A stretch of DNA of 56,950 nucleotides from Algoriphagus sp. AK58 (GCF_014324365.1 NZ_QEIG01000025.1:1-56950); one strand, 5' to 3'. Shown: positions 25,353 through 34,397, counted from the first letter of the stretch. Program-made: numbers and translations. Notes: generated by a model not told the origin, from the letters alone.

Positions 25353-25784
25353 TTGTTGACATTTTCTTACCAATTGGAAGATATTGATCTGGCTGCAGAC
25401 CGGGTCATTGAAGCTGCCGGAGATGAAAAGATATGGGTGTTTAAGGGGCAGATGGGTGCCGGTAAGACTACCTTAATAAAGGCACTTTCAAGAAAATTAG
25501 GGGTCATGGAATCCGTGAGCAGCCCCACTTTTGGAATCGTTAATGAATACCATACCGAAACAGGGGACAAAGTTTTCCATTTTGACTTTTATAGGATGGA
25601 AGATCCCATGGAAGCATTGGATATCGGAATAGAAGAGTATTTTTATAGTGGGAAATTTTGTTGGTTGGAATGGGCTGAAAATATCGCCCAATTCCTTCCT
25701 GATCATTTTTTCCTGATTAAAATTGAAGCTAATTCTGTTTCCGGAAGAACCATCACCCTTCAACATTCCCAAGATGCCTACTGA
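25353..25784 (+). CDS. tsaE: tRNA threonylcarbamoyladenosine ATPase TsaE
   Basis: A 143-residue P-loop ATPase of the TsaBDE complex that makes the t6A modification of tRNA. The Walker A segment is GQMGAGKTTLIKAL (about 32-45), with SSPTFGIVNEY, FHFDFYRMEDP and EWAENIAQFLP further on, all typical of TsaE. The start is one of two tandem TTG codons at 25353 and 25356. It follows porX by 6 bases and overlaps the next gene by 11. Confidence 0.93.
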   Translation: MLTFSYQLEDIDLAADRVIEAAGDEKIWVFKGQMGAGKTTLIKALSRKLGVMESVSSPTFGIVNEYHTETGDKVFHFDFYRMEDPMEALDIGIEEYFYSGKFCWLEWAENIAQFLPDHFFLIKIEANSVSGRTITLQHSQDAY

Positions 25785-26985
25785 ACTATCCGAACTCACT
25801 TCAGTTGGGTTGATCCCAAAAGAGTCCCCATCAATGGTAAAAAAAGGAGGAAAACCATTGCACATTGGATTGCCCAAGGAGATTTCAAACCATGAAAAAA
25901 GAGTGGTACTTACTCCTGAAGCAGTGGGGCTTTTGAGCAATAACGATATCCAGGTGATGGTCGAGTCCGGTGCCGGCCTACAGGCAAAGTTTAAAGATCA
26001 GGATTATGCCGATGCTGGAGCAAAAATTGTGTATTCCAGAAAAGAGGTTTTTTCGGCGGATGTAGTGCTTAAAGTGGATGCGCCAACACTGGAAGAAATC
26101 ACTTTTATGTCCTCAGGTGCGTGTCTGATTTCTGCATTGCAGCTGGAAAAGCAAAGTCCGGAATTTATACAGGCACTAAACGAAAAAAAAATCACCGCAG
26201 TAGCTTTCGAATACCTGGAAGACAAAGTGGGAGGAATGCCAGTGGTGCGTGCCATGGCCGAAATTGCCGGGAGTACGGTCATGCTGATAGCCGCAGAATA
26301 TCTCTCCAGTGTCAATGAAGGCAAAGGCTTGATCTTGGGAGGGATCACAGGGGTTCCGCCAACTCAGGTAGTGATAATTGGTGCAGGTACTGTGGCCGAA
26401 TATGCCGCGAGGACAGCATTGGGATTGGGAGCAAGCATCAAGGTGTTTGATAACCATATCTACAAGTTGAGGAGAATCAAACAGCTTCTTGGGCAGCAGA
26501 TTTATACCTCTACCATAGATAACTTCAGCCTTTCACAAGCTTTGGCAGAAGCCGATGTGGTGATCGGAGCGCTTAGAGCGGAAAAAGGCAAGAACAAGAT
26601 TGTGGTGACTGAAGAAATGGTCGCCAATATGATTCATGGGAGCATCATTATTGATGTGGGAATCGACCAAGGTGGGTGCATCGAAACTGCTAGGATGACT
26701 ACTCATGATGATCCTATTTATATGGTTCATGATGTCATTCATTATTGTGTGCCCAACATTGCCTCAAGAGTAGCACGGACAGCTTCCTACTCCCTGAGCA
26801 ATATTTTTACCCCCATCATTTTGCAGATGAATGATTTGGGTGGAGCTGAAGAAATGATTTTTACTTATAAGTGGTTTCTTCGTGGAGTCTATACCTATAG
26901 AGGCAGTCTGACCAATGCCTTTTTAGCCAAAAAATTCGGGCTGAACCACAAAGAACTTCAGCTGCTGTTGGCAGCAAGGTATTGA
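25774..26985 (+). CDS. ald: Alanine dehydrogenase
   Basis: A 403-residue NAD-dependent enzyme that interconverts alanine and pyruvate with release or capture of ammonia. The N-terminal substrate part has GLPKEISNHEKRVVLTPEAV. The Rossmann part has VVIIGAGTVAEYAARTALG, followed by DNH. The C-terminus has MVHDVIHYCVPNIASRVART, diagnostic of the alanine dehydrogenase / transhydrogenase-alpha family. ATG at 25774 is chosen because the in-frame sequence upstream overlaps tsaE far more. Its stop at 26985 directly meets the convergent receiver gene. Confidence 0.88.
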   Translation: MPTELSELTSVGLIPKESPSMVKKGGKPLHIGLPKEISNHEKRVVLTPEAVGLLSNNDIQVMVESGAGLQAKFKDQDYADAGAKIVYSRKEVFSADVVLKVDAPTLEEITFMSSGACLISALQLEKQSPEFIQALNEKKITAVAFEYLEDKVGGMPVVRAMAEIAGSTVMLIAAEYLSSVNEGKGLILGGITGVPPTQVVIIGAGTVAEYAARTALGLGASIKVFDNHIYKLRRIKQLLGQQIYTSTIDNFSLSQALAEADVVIGALRAEKGKNKIVVTEEMVANMIHGSIIIDVGIDQGGCIETARMTTHDDPIYMVHDVIHYCVPNIASRVARTASYSLSNIFTPIILQMNDLGGAEEMIFTYKWFLRGVYTYRGSLTNAFLAKKFGLNHKELQLLLAARY

Positions 26986-27459
26986 TCAGGATAAAAGATT
27001 TTGTCTCAGCAAGAATTCAAGCTGTTCGTTAGCTTTTAGTAGGGCTTCTGTCAAGCGCTCATTTTCTCTTCTCAAGGAGTAAATTTCATAGGCGTTTTTG
27101 ATTACTGTCCTCAGATAGTCTTCCTCCCAAGGTTTGGTTAGATAGTGGTATACTTGCCCCTTATTGATAGCGTCAATCACCGCCTGGATGTCGGTGTACC
27201 CTGTCAACAAAATTCGGATTGGTTTGGGGTAGACAGGAATAATGCTTTCTAAAAATTCAACTCCTGTCTTTTCAGGCATTCGTTGGTCTGTGATGATGAT
27301 ATCGACTTCTTCATTTTTTAAAATCTCAACCCCTTCTTTTGCAGATATGGCCAAAAAGATCTTGTAATCCCTTCTAAACGTGGCTTTAAATGCCTGAAGA
27401 TTATTCTCTTCATCATCTACGTAAAGGATCTTGATTTTTTCTTCTGATTTAGTTTCCAT
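26986..27459 (-). CDS. Stand-alone receiver-domain response regulator
   Basis: A 157-residue protein. Residues 10-130 form a receiver with YVDDEENN, the acceptor aspartate in IITDQRMP (about 57), LTGYTDIQAV and the lysine of YLTKPWEED. A C-terminal coiled coil (SLRRENERLTEALLKANEQLEFLL) has no output domain. The receiver is clearly paralogous to that of the protein at 32673-33773 (shared DQRMP, LLTGY, VIDAINKG and KPW motifs). It is divergent from the E1-nitroreductase cassette and may belong to its phosphorelay. Confidence 0.88.
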   Translation of the reverse strand: METKSEEKIKILYVDDEENNLQAFKATFRRDYKIFLAISAKEGVEILKNEEVDIIITDQRMPEKTGVEFLESIIPVYPKPIRILLTGYTDIQAVIDAINKGQVYHYLTKPWEEDYLRTVIKNAYEIYSLRRENERLTEALLKANEQLEFLLRQNLLS

Positions 27460-27586
27460 TTTGCGCTGAGAAATGCCGATACAAATAACCGATTTTGCTT
27501 TTAATTCACAAACTAACCCTATTAAAGAAAGAGCTTACAATCTTTTCTATTAAATTTTTAATCAACATTTTTTCAATACTAAAAAA

Positions 27587-27616
27587 TTTGCTTTAATTCC
27601 GAATAATTTAACTTTA
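27587..27616 (+). promoter_or_regulatory. Putative promoter of the E1-nitroreductase signalling cassette
   Basis: TTTG (27587-27590), an 18-base spacer and TAACTTTA (27609-27616) match the Bacteroidota -33/-7 pattern with one mismatch. Transcription would start near 27622, about 20 bases before the ATG. The surrounding 180-base region is very AT-rich. Confidence 0.5.
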
Positions 27617-27642
27617 CTGAGCTTTTCACCCCAATAAAGCTT

Positions 27643-29907
27643 ATGATTATATCAGAAAAATTTGATCTAAAAGATCAGATTTTGCCTCTTATTCTTGATC
27701 CGAATAATTCTTCAGATTGGGATTTTATTAGTGAACTCAAATCAAATCCACAAATAAGGGTTAATGATGAGATTTTTTCTCAAGTTGAAGATCTTATAAA
27801 AAGTAATCACCCTGATATCCAGCTTACTAAATTTCAACTTCACGAAAAGGTAGTCGAATTTTTTCACACCAAGGATCAGAATAAATATGGCTGTTGGGTA
27901 TATTATCCTTGGAAATATACGTTGGTGCATCTGCTTCCTGAAAAGGATTTTGTCAGAGTAAGAACGCTTCGTAATAATTATAAAATCACTCCTTCTGAAC
28001 AGGAAGAGCTTTCCAGGAAAAAAGTGGGAATTGTTGGCCTTTCTGTAGGACAGAGTGTTGCTCTTGCCATGGCTTTGGAGAGAAGTTGCGGGGAGATGAG
28101 GCTTGCTGATTTTGACACTTTAGAGCTCAGTAATCTGAATAGGCTAAAGGCAGGAGTTACCAGTTTGGGGCTTGAAAAACTGGTAATTGCTGCCAGAGAG
28201 ATTTCAGAAATCGATCCCTTCATCAAGCTTACTCTTTTCAAAGACGGCGTAAACAGTCAAAATATTGACGCTTTTTTAGAAGAGGGAGGTAAGTTGGATT
28301 TGTTGATTGATGAGTGCGATAGCTTTGATATAAAAATCCTTCTTCGGCAAAAAGCCAAAGAGTATCATATCCCTGTCATGATGGACACATCTGACCGGGG
28401 CATGTTGGATGTGGAACGGTTTGATCTGGAAAGGGAAAGACAGATTTTTCATGGATACCTTGGAGAAGTAGACCTGAACACCCTAAAAAATCTCTCCAAT
28501 ACCCAAAAAATCGCCTTTGGATTAAAAATAACTGGACTGGATACCCTTTCCCCAAGGATGAAAGCCTCACTTTTAGAAGTTGGTCAAACCATCACTTCTT
28601 GGCCTCAGCTTGCTTCAGCTGTTTTTTTGGGAGGAGCCTCCGTGGCTCATGTAGGGAGAAAATTGCTGTTAGGAGAACCCGTAAAATCGGGGAGGTATTA
28701 TGTGGACTTTGATGAACTGATTCCAGTTGATTCAGAAGAATTTAAGGTTGAAATTCCGTCTACGGCTCAGGGAGAAGATTTTGTTGTAGTCCCAAACAAT
28801 GTCATGCCTTCTGGTTATCTTCCTACAAATGAGGAATTATTCCAATTGGTGGAAGCAGCTAATTTGGCTCCTTCCGGAGGAAATATGCAGCCCTGGATTT
28901 GGGTATTTGACAAAAAAGGAATTCTTCACCTTTTCCATGACCAGGTCCGAAGCCATTCCTTATTGGATTATAGAGGCACAGGATCCTTGATTGCATTTGG
29001 TGCAGCTCTCGAAAACCTACGGCTCAAAACCGCTCAAATGGGAATTGAGACAGAGGAAGTCCCTCAAATAAAGGAATTTGGGGACAGGCTAATAGCAAGC
29101 ATCCGGTTTGTTTCGAAAGTAAACCATCCATTGTCTGTCCCTTTTTCCAACCTGGTAAATGGGCTAGGATTAAGGTGTACCAATAGGAAAAATTCCAAAA
29201 GGCAGTTGCTTACTCCGGATCAGTTGTCTTCAATATATTCCCTGCTGGAAGGTTCTGGTTTGCATTTAAAGCACATCGACGAAGACCAAAAATTGGAAAA
29301 GTTGGCAGCAATTATCGGGGGAATGGATCGGATGCGCTTATTCCACCATCAAGGCTTGGTCGATTTCATAAAAGAGGTAAGGTGGAGTGATAAAGAGGCA
29401 AGGGAAACCCGTGACGGAATAGATATCTCAACCTTGGAATTATCCGGGGCAGAGCGGGCTGCTATGGGACTTCTTAAGGATCCAAGGACAGTGAAGTTTT
29501 TTAGGAAATTTCTGATGGGATATGGCTTGACCAAGATTTCCAGAGATACCATTACTACCTCCTCAGCCATGTTTCTCTTGGGGGCTTCTACCTATGATCC
29601 GCAATCTTTCCTGGAGGCAGGAAAGGGTCTACAAAGGATTTGGATTTGGGCCAATCAAAACGGGTTGAGTTTTCAGCCGGTTACAGCCTCTCTCTTTATT
29701 TTTCATTTGGTTTTGAAAGAAAAAGACCACGGATTTACCCCAGAGGAAGAAAAAACAATCAAACAATTGAAGGAATCTTTAGATTTTCTCTTCGATGACA
29801 AAAAGAAGAGGGAAGAAATTTTTATGTTTAGATTGAACTTTGCTGATGGTCCAAGTATGAGAGCCTACAGGAGAGAGGTTGCAGATACCCTTAAATTCCT
29901 CGATTGA
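27643..29907 (+). CDS. E1/ThiF-nitroreductase fusion (Rv1355c-like family)
   Basis: A 754-residue two-enzyme fusion. An N-terminal region of about 120 residues precedes an E1/ThiF-like adenylation domain (about 122-380), with the nucleotide-binding loop GIVGLSVGQSVALAMAL from 129, LADFDTLELSNLNR and DLLIDECDSFDIK. The C-terminal half (about 395-730) is a nitroreductase-type flavoprotein, with AANLAPSGGNMQPW and CTNRKNSKRQL. This architecture matches proteins labelled Rv1355c family after a mycobacterial member; no reaction is known to me. E1 folds adenylate carboxylates and nitroreductase folds do flavin redox steps, so a small-molecule synthase is plausible. The stop overlaps the next start in TGATG. 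Confidence 0.82.
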   Translation: MIISEKFDLKDQILPLILDPNNSSDWDFISELKSNPQIRVNDEIFSQVEDLIKSNHPDIQLTKFQLHEKVVEFFHTKDQNKYGCWVYYPWKYTLVHLLPEKDFVRVRTLRNNYKITPSEQEELSRKKVGIVGLSVGQSVALAMALERSCGEMRLADFDTLELSNLNRLKAGVTSLGLEKLVIAAREISEIDPFIKLTLFKDGVNSQNIDAFLEEGGKLDLLIDECDSFDIKILLRQKAKEYHIPVMMDTSDRGMLDVERFDLERERQIFHGYLGEVDLNTLKNLSNTQKIAFGLKITGLDTLSPRMKASLLEVGQTITSWPQLASAVFLGGASVAHVGRKLLLGEPVKSGRYYVDFDELIPVDSEEFKVEIPSTAQGEDFVVVPNNVMPSGYLPTNEELFQLVEAANLAPSGGNMQPWIWVFDKKGILHLFHDQVRSHSLLDYRGTGSLIAFGAALENLRLKTAQMGIETEEVPQIKEFGDRLIASIRFVSKVNHPLSVPFSNLVNGLGLRCTNRKNSKRQLLTPDQLSSIYSLLEGSGLHLKHIDEDQKLEKLAAIIGGMDRMRLFHHQGLVDFIKEVRWSDKEARETRDGIDISTLELSGAERAAMGLLKDPRTVKFFRKFLMGYGLTKISRDTITTSSAMFLLGASTYDPQSFLEAGKGLQRIWIWANQNGLSFQPVTASLFIFHLVLKEKDHGFTPEEEKTIKQLKESLDFLFDDKKKREEIFMFRLNFADGPSMRAYRREVADTLKFLD

Positions 29908-30593
29908 TGTTTAAGTTGATTGCTTTCAAGGCAATAAATGATCCTGTGCGGTGTGCCAAATTCATTGAAGGGCATAGGCAAGTGCTGGAAAGCATCGGAG
30001 TTAAAAAAGTTACCTCAGCCAAAGAAGACTGGGTTCACAATCCAGATGTCATCGTAGTCATTGTAGAGTCGGATGAGGATGGGAAGGTATATGGGGGTGC
30101 TAGGATTCACAAGGCGAATAGAGACTTCCCTCTTCCCATGGTTGAGGCGATCGAAGAATTGGACAGCAGTATTAAAGATGTTATAAACAAAGACTTGGAT
30201 GCCGGCACTGGGGAGGTATGTGGGCTTTGGAATTCAAGGCAAATAACTGGGCTGGGAATAGGTGCGATTTTTATGTCAAAAGCTTGTTTGGCACTTACTC
30301 CTAAATTAGGTCTAAATTCTTTGTATGCCCTATTTGCTCCTACTACAGTCAAGTTGGGATTGATGATGGGCTATGAAATACTCACCCAAGTAGGAAATAA
30401 TGGCACTTTCTATTATCCTAAACTTGATTTGATCGCCACTGCGATGAAATTACATGATGCAATCAATCTACCCTTGACTTCGGATGAACTCCGGGAGTCA
30501 ATTTTTAAAATAAGAGAAAATAAAAGGCTTCTTATTAATGAAGAATATAGAGGCAGAGAAGTTATACTTGAATATACATCCTATATAGAATGA
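29907..30593 (+). CDS. LuxI/GNAT-like N-acyltransferase candidate
   Basis: A 228-residue soluble protein. Its layout follows acyl-homoserine-lactone synthases and related GNAT acyltransferases: a conserved arginine in EGHRQVLES, VYGGARIHKANRDFPLPM in the place of the LuxI VxGxxRL segment, and EVCGLWNSR in the place of ExSR. Then GLNSLYALFAPTTVKLGLMMG resembles the C-terminal acyl-CoA/ACP part. The likely role is transfer of an acyl group to an amino acid or similar acceptor made or activated by the upstream fusion. The match is by pattern only. ATG at 29907 is preferred over TTG at 29904. The stop overlaps the next start in ATGA. Confidence 0.6.
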   Translation: MFKLIAFKAINDPVRCAKFIEGHRQVLESIGVKKVTSAKEDWVHNPDVIVVIVESDEDGKVYGGARIHKANRDFPLPMVEAIEELDSSIKDVINKDLDAGTGEVCGLWNSRQITGLGIGAIFMSKACLALTPKLGLNSLYALFAPTTVKLGLMMGYEILTQVGNNGTFYYPKLDLIATAMKLHDAINLPLTSDELRESIFKIRENKRLLINEEYRGREVILEYTSYIE

Positions 30594-32692
30594 ACAAGGT
30601 TTTTGTTTTTTTGTCCGTATTAGTCATACTGGCATCTTCTTGTAAGGAAAAGGGGAAGGAGGATTTCTCCTATGTAGGATGGACTACAGATGAAGTAGTG
30701 AACGGTGATTTTGAAAAGTTAAAAAAATTAAGTAATGATCAACTGAATGTGTCAGAGTCAAGTTTTTTAGCTCTTGGGTATGCAGATTATAGTTTTTGGA
30801 TCAAACTAGAGGTCAATCCAAAATTCAGAACTGCTGAAAATACTTCGTTAGAAATTAGCAATCCCATGCTGAATGAAATTCAAATTTATTCCTCTAATGG
30901 GGTGCTTTTGAAGGAGCTAGGAAGGGTGAATTTCAAGTGGAATGACCCAAAATCTTTCTTTAATCGATTTGAGATTCCTCCGAGTGATGATTTTACCTAT
31001 TTTATCAAAGTTAATAGCTATGGTAATAATAATATCCCGATATACCTGATCAAAGGAAATGAAGATGGCTGGACTATCGATGAGAGGAATTTGTTTTTTG
31101 GGATATATTTTGGGATTATCATCGCAATGTTCATTTATAATATGTTTTTGTGGGTCTCTACAAAGGATAATTTGTATGGACTTTACATTGCATATATCTT
31201 TTTTGTGGGTTTGACCCAAGGTATTTTAGGGGGATATATTGATGCCTTCTTTTTCCAGAATAATCCATATCTAAATCAAAATAGTTTTTATTTAAGTACT
31301 GTAATGGTCAATATTGTCGGGATTTTTTATTCTTTGAGGTTTCTCAATATCAAAAAGATAAATCCGCGAATTTATAATGCTGGATTGACCATTATTAGTG
31401 TATATATTTTTATTCTTTTTGCTTTTTTAGTTGATTTGGGAATTGGACAGCTTAAGATTAGGCTATTGCAGATATTTTTGGGGATTGTACCTATTTTCTT
31501 GCTTTCAATATCACTTTACAGTCTTCGCAAAGGGTATAGACCAGCCAAATTCTTTTTGCTCTCTTGGTTTTTGCTGATCTGCAGCATGGTGATTTTTTTA
31601 TTGAGTGACTTGAATATTCTTCCTCATAATTTTCTCACCAATTATATTTTCACCATAGGCTCCATCTTTGAAGCTTTGTTACTTTCTTTCGCACTGGCAG
31701 ATAAGATTAATATTCTCAAGAGAGAGAAAGAAATCGAACAGGCTGAAAAAATGAAGGTGCTTCGTGAGAATGAAGAATTGATCAAGGAGCAAAATACCAT
31801 GCTGGAAGAAAAGGTAAGACTGAGGACTGATGAATTGGAACAAGCGCTGAGAAATCTTCAAAATACCCAAAGCCAGCTGGTAAGTCAGGAAAAAATGGCC
31901 TCACTGGGTCAATTGACAGCGGGTATTGCGCATGAAATCAACAATCCGATCAACTTTGTCAGCTCCAACATTGCTCCGCTCAAGCGTGATATTAAAGATA
32001 TCATGGAGGTAATTGAATTCTATAGGGAATCTGGTGCCAAGGAATTCTCAACAGATACCAAGAAAGAGGCCAAACAACTGGAAGAAGATCTCGAGCTAGA
32101 CTATGTGTTGGACGAGGTCGACCAATTGCTCAAAGGTATGGAAGATGGTGCTAAGCGTACCGTGGAGATCGTGAAGGGGCTAAGGCTTTTCTCCAGGGTG
32201 GATGAACAGGATGTCAAAAAAGTAGATCTGCACGATGGCATCAACAGTACCATCATTTTGCTCAACAGTTCTATTCCTGGTAAAATCCGAATAGTCCGTG
32301 AATTTGGGGAACTTCCAATGGTAGAATGCCTGGCTGGTAAGATCAATCAGGTGTTTATGAACATCATCAATAATGCAGTCCATGCTTTATCAGACAATTT
32401 GGATAGGATTGCGGATCCAGTCATAACCATACGTACCAAGGCCTTCTCCGATCATGTAAAGATTGAAATTGAAGACAATGGACCGGGAATGCCTGAAAAT
32501 GTTAAGCAGCGGATTTTTGAACCTTTCTTTACGACAAAGGCGGTAGGAAAGGGTACAGGTTTGGGGCTTTCCATAGTTTATTCTATTATTGAAAATCACA
32601 AGGGTACTCTGGAGGTATTGACAGAGGAAGGTCAGGGTACAACTTTTATAATTTCTCTTCCTATTTATCAAAATGCCCCAAAGTATGAGTGA
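30590..32692 (+). CDS. 7TM-DISM sensor histidine kinase, lipoprotein-type N-terminus
   Basis: A 700-residue sensor. The N-terminus looks like an SPII signal with cysteine 18 (VILASSC). A DISM extracellular beta domain (about 25-160) follows, with SFWIKLEV and SNPMLNEIQIY. Seven membrane helices span about 168-370 (7TM-DISM), then a coiled coil (376-435). The kinase part has the phosphorylated H448 (AHEINNP), N-box MNIINNAVHAL, DNGPGM and GTGLGLSIV. DISM sensors bind extracellular small molecules. The ATGA overlap with the acyltransferase gene suggests it may sense that pathway's product (inference). Confidence 0.88.
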   Translation: MNKVFVFLSVLVILASSCKEKGKEDFSYVGWTTDEVVNGDFEKLKKLSNDQLNVSESSFLALGYADYSFWIKLEVNPKFRTAENTSLEISNPMLNEIQIYSSNGVLLKELGRVNFKWNDPKSFFNRFEIPPSDDFTYFIKVNSYGNNNIPIYLIKGNEDGWTIDERNLFFGIYFGIIIAMFIYNMFLWVSTKDNLYGLYIAYIFFVGLTQGILGGYIDAFFFQNNPYLNQNSFYLSTVMVNIVGIFYSLRFLNIKKINPRIYNAGLTIISVYIFILFAFLVDLGIGQLKIRLLQIFLGIVPIFLLSISLYSLRKGYRPAKFFLLSWFLLICSMVIFLLSDLNILPHNFLTNYIFTIGSIFEALLLSFALADKINILKREKEIEQAEKMKVLRENEELIKEQNTMLEEKVRLRTDELEQALRNLQNTQSQLVSQEKMASLGQLTAGIAHEINNPINFVSSNIAPLKRDIKDIMEVIEFYRESGAKEFSTDTKKEAKQLEEDLELDYVLDEVDQLLKGMEDGAKRTVEIVKGLRLFSRVDEQDVKKVDLHDGINSTIILLNSSIPGKIRIVREFGELPMVECLAGKINQVFMNIINNAVHALSDNLDRIADPVITIRTKAFSDHVKIEIEDNGPGMPENVKQRIFEPFFTTKAVGKGTGLGLSIVYSIIENHKGTLEVLTEEGQGTTFIISLPIYQNAPKYE

Positions 32693-33773
32693 AAATAAAA
32701 TCAATGTGCTCTACATAGATGATGAGGATAATAACCTGAAATCTTTTAGAGCCACACTTAGAAAGGACTTTAAAATTTTTACTGCCATCAATGGCGAAGA
32801 AGGGCTCAAAATCGCCCAAGAGGAGGAAATCCATGTGGTCATCGCAGATCAGCGTATGCCGGGTATGACCGGGACGGAATTCTTTGAGCAGTTGGTAAAA
32901 ATCAATCCTGATCCAATCAGAATCTTATTAACGGGGTATTCTGACATTGCCAGTGTCATTGATGCAATCAACAAGGGTGAAGTCTACCGATTTATCGACA
33001 AGCCTTGGAATATTGAGCAGATTAAAAATTCTATTAAGAATGCCGCGGATATTTTCTTTATGCGTAGAGAGCTCAAAGAGAAAAATATCAAACTCAAGAA
33101 GCTGCATTCCGAAATGAATCAATTCGTATATAGCCTTTCCCATGAACTGAGAGGTCCTTTGATGAGTATTTCCGGCGTTTCAAAGCTTGCCAAGATGGAA
33201 GTTTCTGATCCAAACGTGCTGGAGTATTTTGATATGATCGATACCGCCACCGGCAAGCTGGACGACTTTATTTACAAAATGCTGGATTTTTATAGATCTA
33301 CTAAGATTGATCACAAAGTGACTGAAATTCACTTCAATGATGTGGTCAATCAGCAGATGATCGCTTATAGGGAGAAATTTGACCTTTCGCATTTTCACAT
33401 TGAAGTGCAGGTCAATCAAAAGGCTGCATTTTTTTCGGATGATGCCAAAATCAGGGTAATTCTCAATAACCTGTTCAGTAATGCTGTCCAGTTTCAAAAA
33501 AATCAAGCCGGTTTAAAAAGAATTAGTCTTTCTGTAGATGTTTTTGACAATCAGGCAATAATTGTCTTGGAAGACAACGGGATCGGAATTGAAGAACGTC
33601 ATCGGGAAGAGGTGTTCAATTTATTCACCCGTGCCACCCAAAGGAATGTGGGGACTGGATTGGGACTCTATATGGTCAAGGAGGCAGTAGAACAAATGGG
33701 CGGCAAAATAAATCTTGATACTCAGCTTCATGAAGGCACAACTGTAACGGTCGTGTTGCCAAGTATGAATTAA
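32673..33773 (+). CDS. Hybrid receiver-histidine kinase
   Basis: A 366-residue cytoplasmic protein with an N-terminal receiver (acceptor D59 in IADQRMPG; LLTGYSDIASV; DKPW) and a C-terminal kinase with H157 in YSLSHELRGPL, DNGIGIEERHREEVF and GTGLGLYMV. Putting the receiver first makes it a likely second step after the upstream sensor kinase. It overlaps that gene by 20 bases from ATG 32673, or by 8 from an alternative ATG at 32685. The receiver is paralogous to that of 26986-27459. Confidence 0.88.
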   Translation: MPQSMSENKINVLYIDDEDNNLKSFRATLRKDFKIFTAINGEEGLKIAQEEEIHVVIADQRMPGMTGTEFFEQLVKINPDPIRILLTGYSDIASVIDAINKGEVYRFIDKPWNIEQIKNSIKNAADIFFMRRELKEKNIKLKKLHSEMNQFVYSLSHELRGPLMSISGVSKLAKMEVSDPNVLEYFDMIDTATGKLDDFIYKMLDFYRSTKIDHKVTEIHFNDVVNQQMIAYREKFDLSHFHIEVQVNQKAAFFSDDAKIRVILNNLFSNAVQFQKNQAGLKRISLSVDVFDNQAIIVLEDNGIGIEERHREEVFNLFTRATQRNVGTGLGLYMVKEAVEQMGGKINLDTQLHEGTTVTVVLPSMN

Positions 33774-33808
33774 GATTAGTTTTCTGGATACAAGTTCGCT
33801 TCCCCTGT

Positions 33809-33816
33809 TATCTTTG
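33809..33816 (+). promoter_or_regulatory. Putative ppa -7 promoter element
   Basis: TATCTTTG is an exact TAnnTTTG match 41 bases before the ppa ATG. The start would be near 33822, with a leader of about 35 nt containing AAAGACAAAAAG just before the ATG. No TTG is seen at the -33 spacing. Confidence 0.4.
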
Positions 33817-33857
33817 CGGAGGTTTTAAGCCATTTTTTATCACAAAGACAAAAAGAT

Positions 33858-34397
33858 ATGATTAATCCTTGGCATGATGTCAACATCGGGAAAGATGCTC
33901 CCGAGTACGTAATGGGAGTAATTGAAATCCCAAAAGGAAGTAAAGGAAAATACGAACTGGATAAGAAGACAGGGATGCTTCTCCTGGATCGGGTTCTTTT
34001 CTCAGCGGTTCATTATCCTGCTAATTATGGATTTATCCCTCAGACCTTCTGTGAAGACCATGACCCGCTTGATATCTTGATTATCTCACAAATCGATATT
34101 CCTTCCATGACCTTGGTAAAGGCAAAAGTTATCGGAGTGATGCGGATGATCGATGGAGGAGAAGCAGATGACAAAATCATCGCGGTAGCCGCTGGCGACC
34201 AATCCGTAAACTACATTAACGACATTGATGAGCTTCCTCCCCACTTGATGAAAGAGGTTCACCGCTTCTTTGAAGACTATAAAAAACTCGAAAACAAAGA
34301 GGTGATCGTGGAGGACTTCTTGGGAAAAGAAGAAGCCATGCGGATTATCAACGAAAGTGTGGCCCTTTACGATAAAAATTTCAGAACTGCACGTTGA
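33858..34397 (+). CDS. ppa: Inorganic pyrophosphatase, family I
   Basis: A 179-residue cytoplasmic enzyme that hydrolyses pyrophosphate to phosphate and drives biosynthetic reactions. The metal-binding signature is EDHDPLDILII (about 70-80), with FSAVHYPANYGFIPQT before it and GDQSVNYINDI after. Length and motifs fit the soluble Mg-dependent family. It is monocistronic and ends at a strong terminator. Confidence 0.96.
   Translation: MINPWHDVNIGKDAPEYVMGVIEIPKGSKGKYELDKKTGMLLLDRVLFSAVHYPANYGFIPQTFCEDHDPLDILIISQIDIPSMTLVKAKVIGVMRMIDGGEADDKIIAVAAGDQSVNYINDIDELPPHLMKEVHRFFEDYKKLENKEVIVEDFLGKEEAMRIINESVALYDKNFRTAR

Noticed and set aside
26986..33773. Reading the cassette as a phage-defence system because of the E1-like domain
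   Set aside because: Known E1-containing defence sets carry E2 or JAB partners or effectors, and none is present here; the kinases and LuxI-like protein point to signalling.
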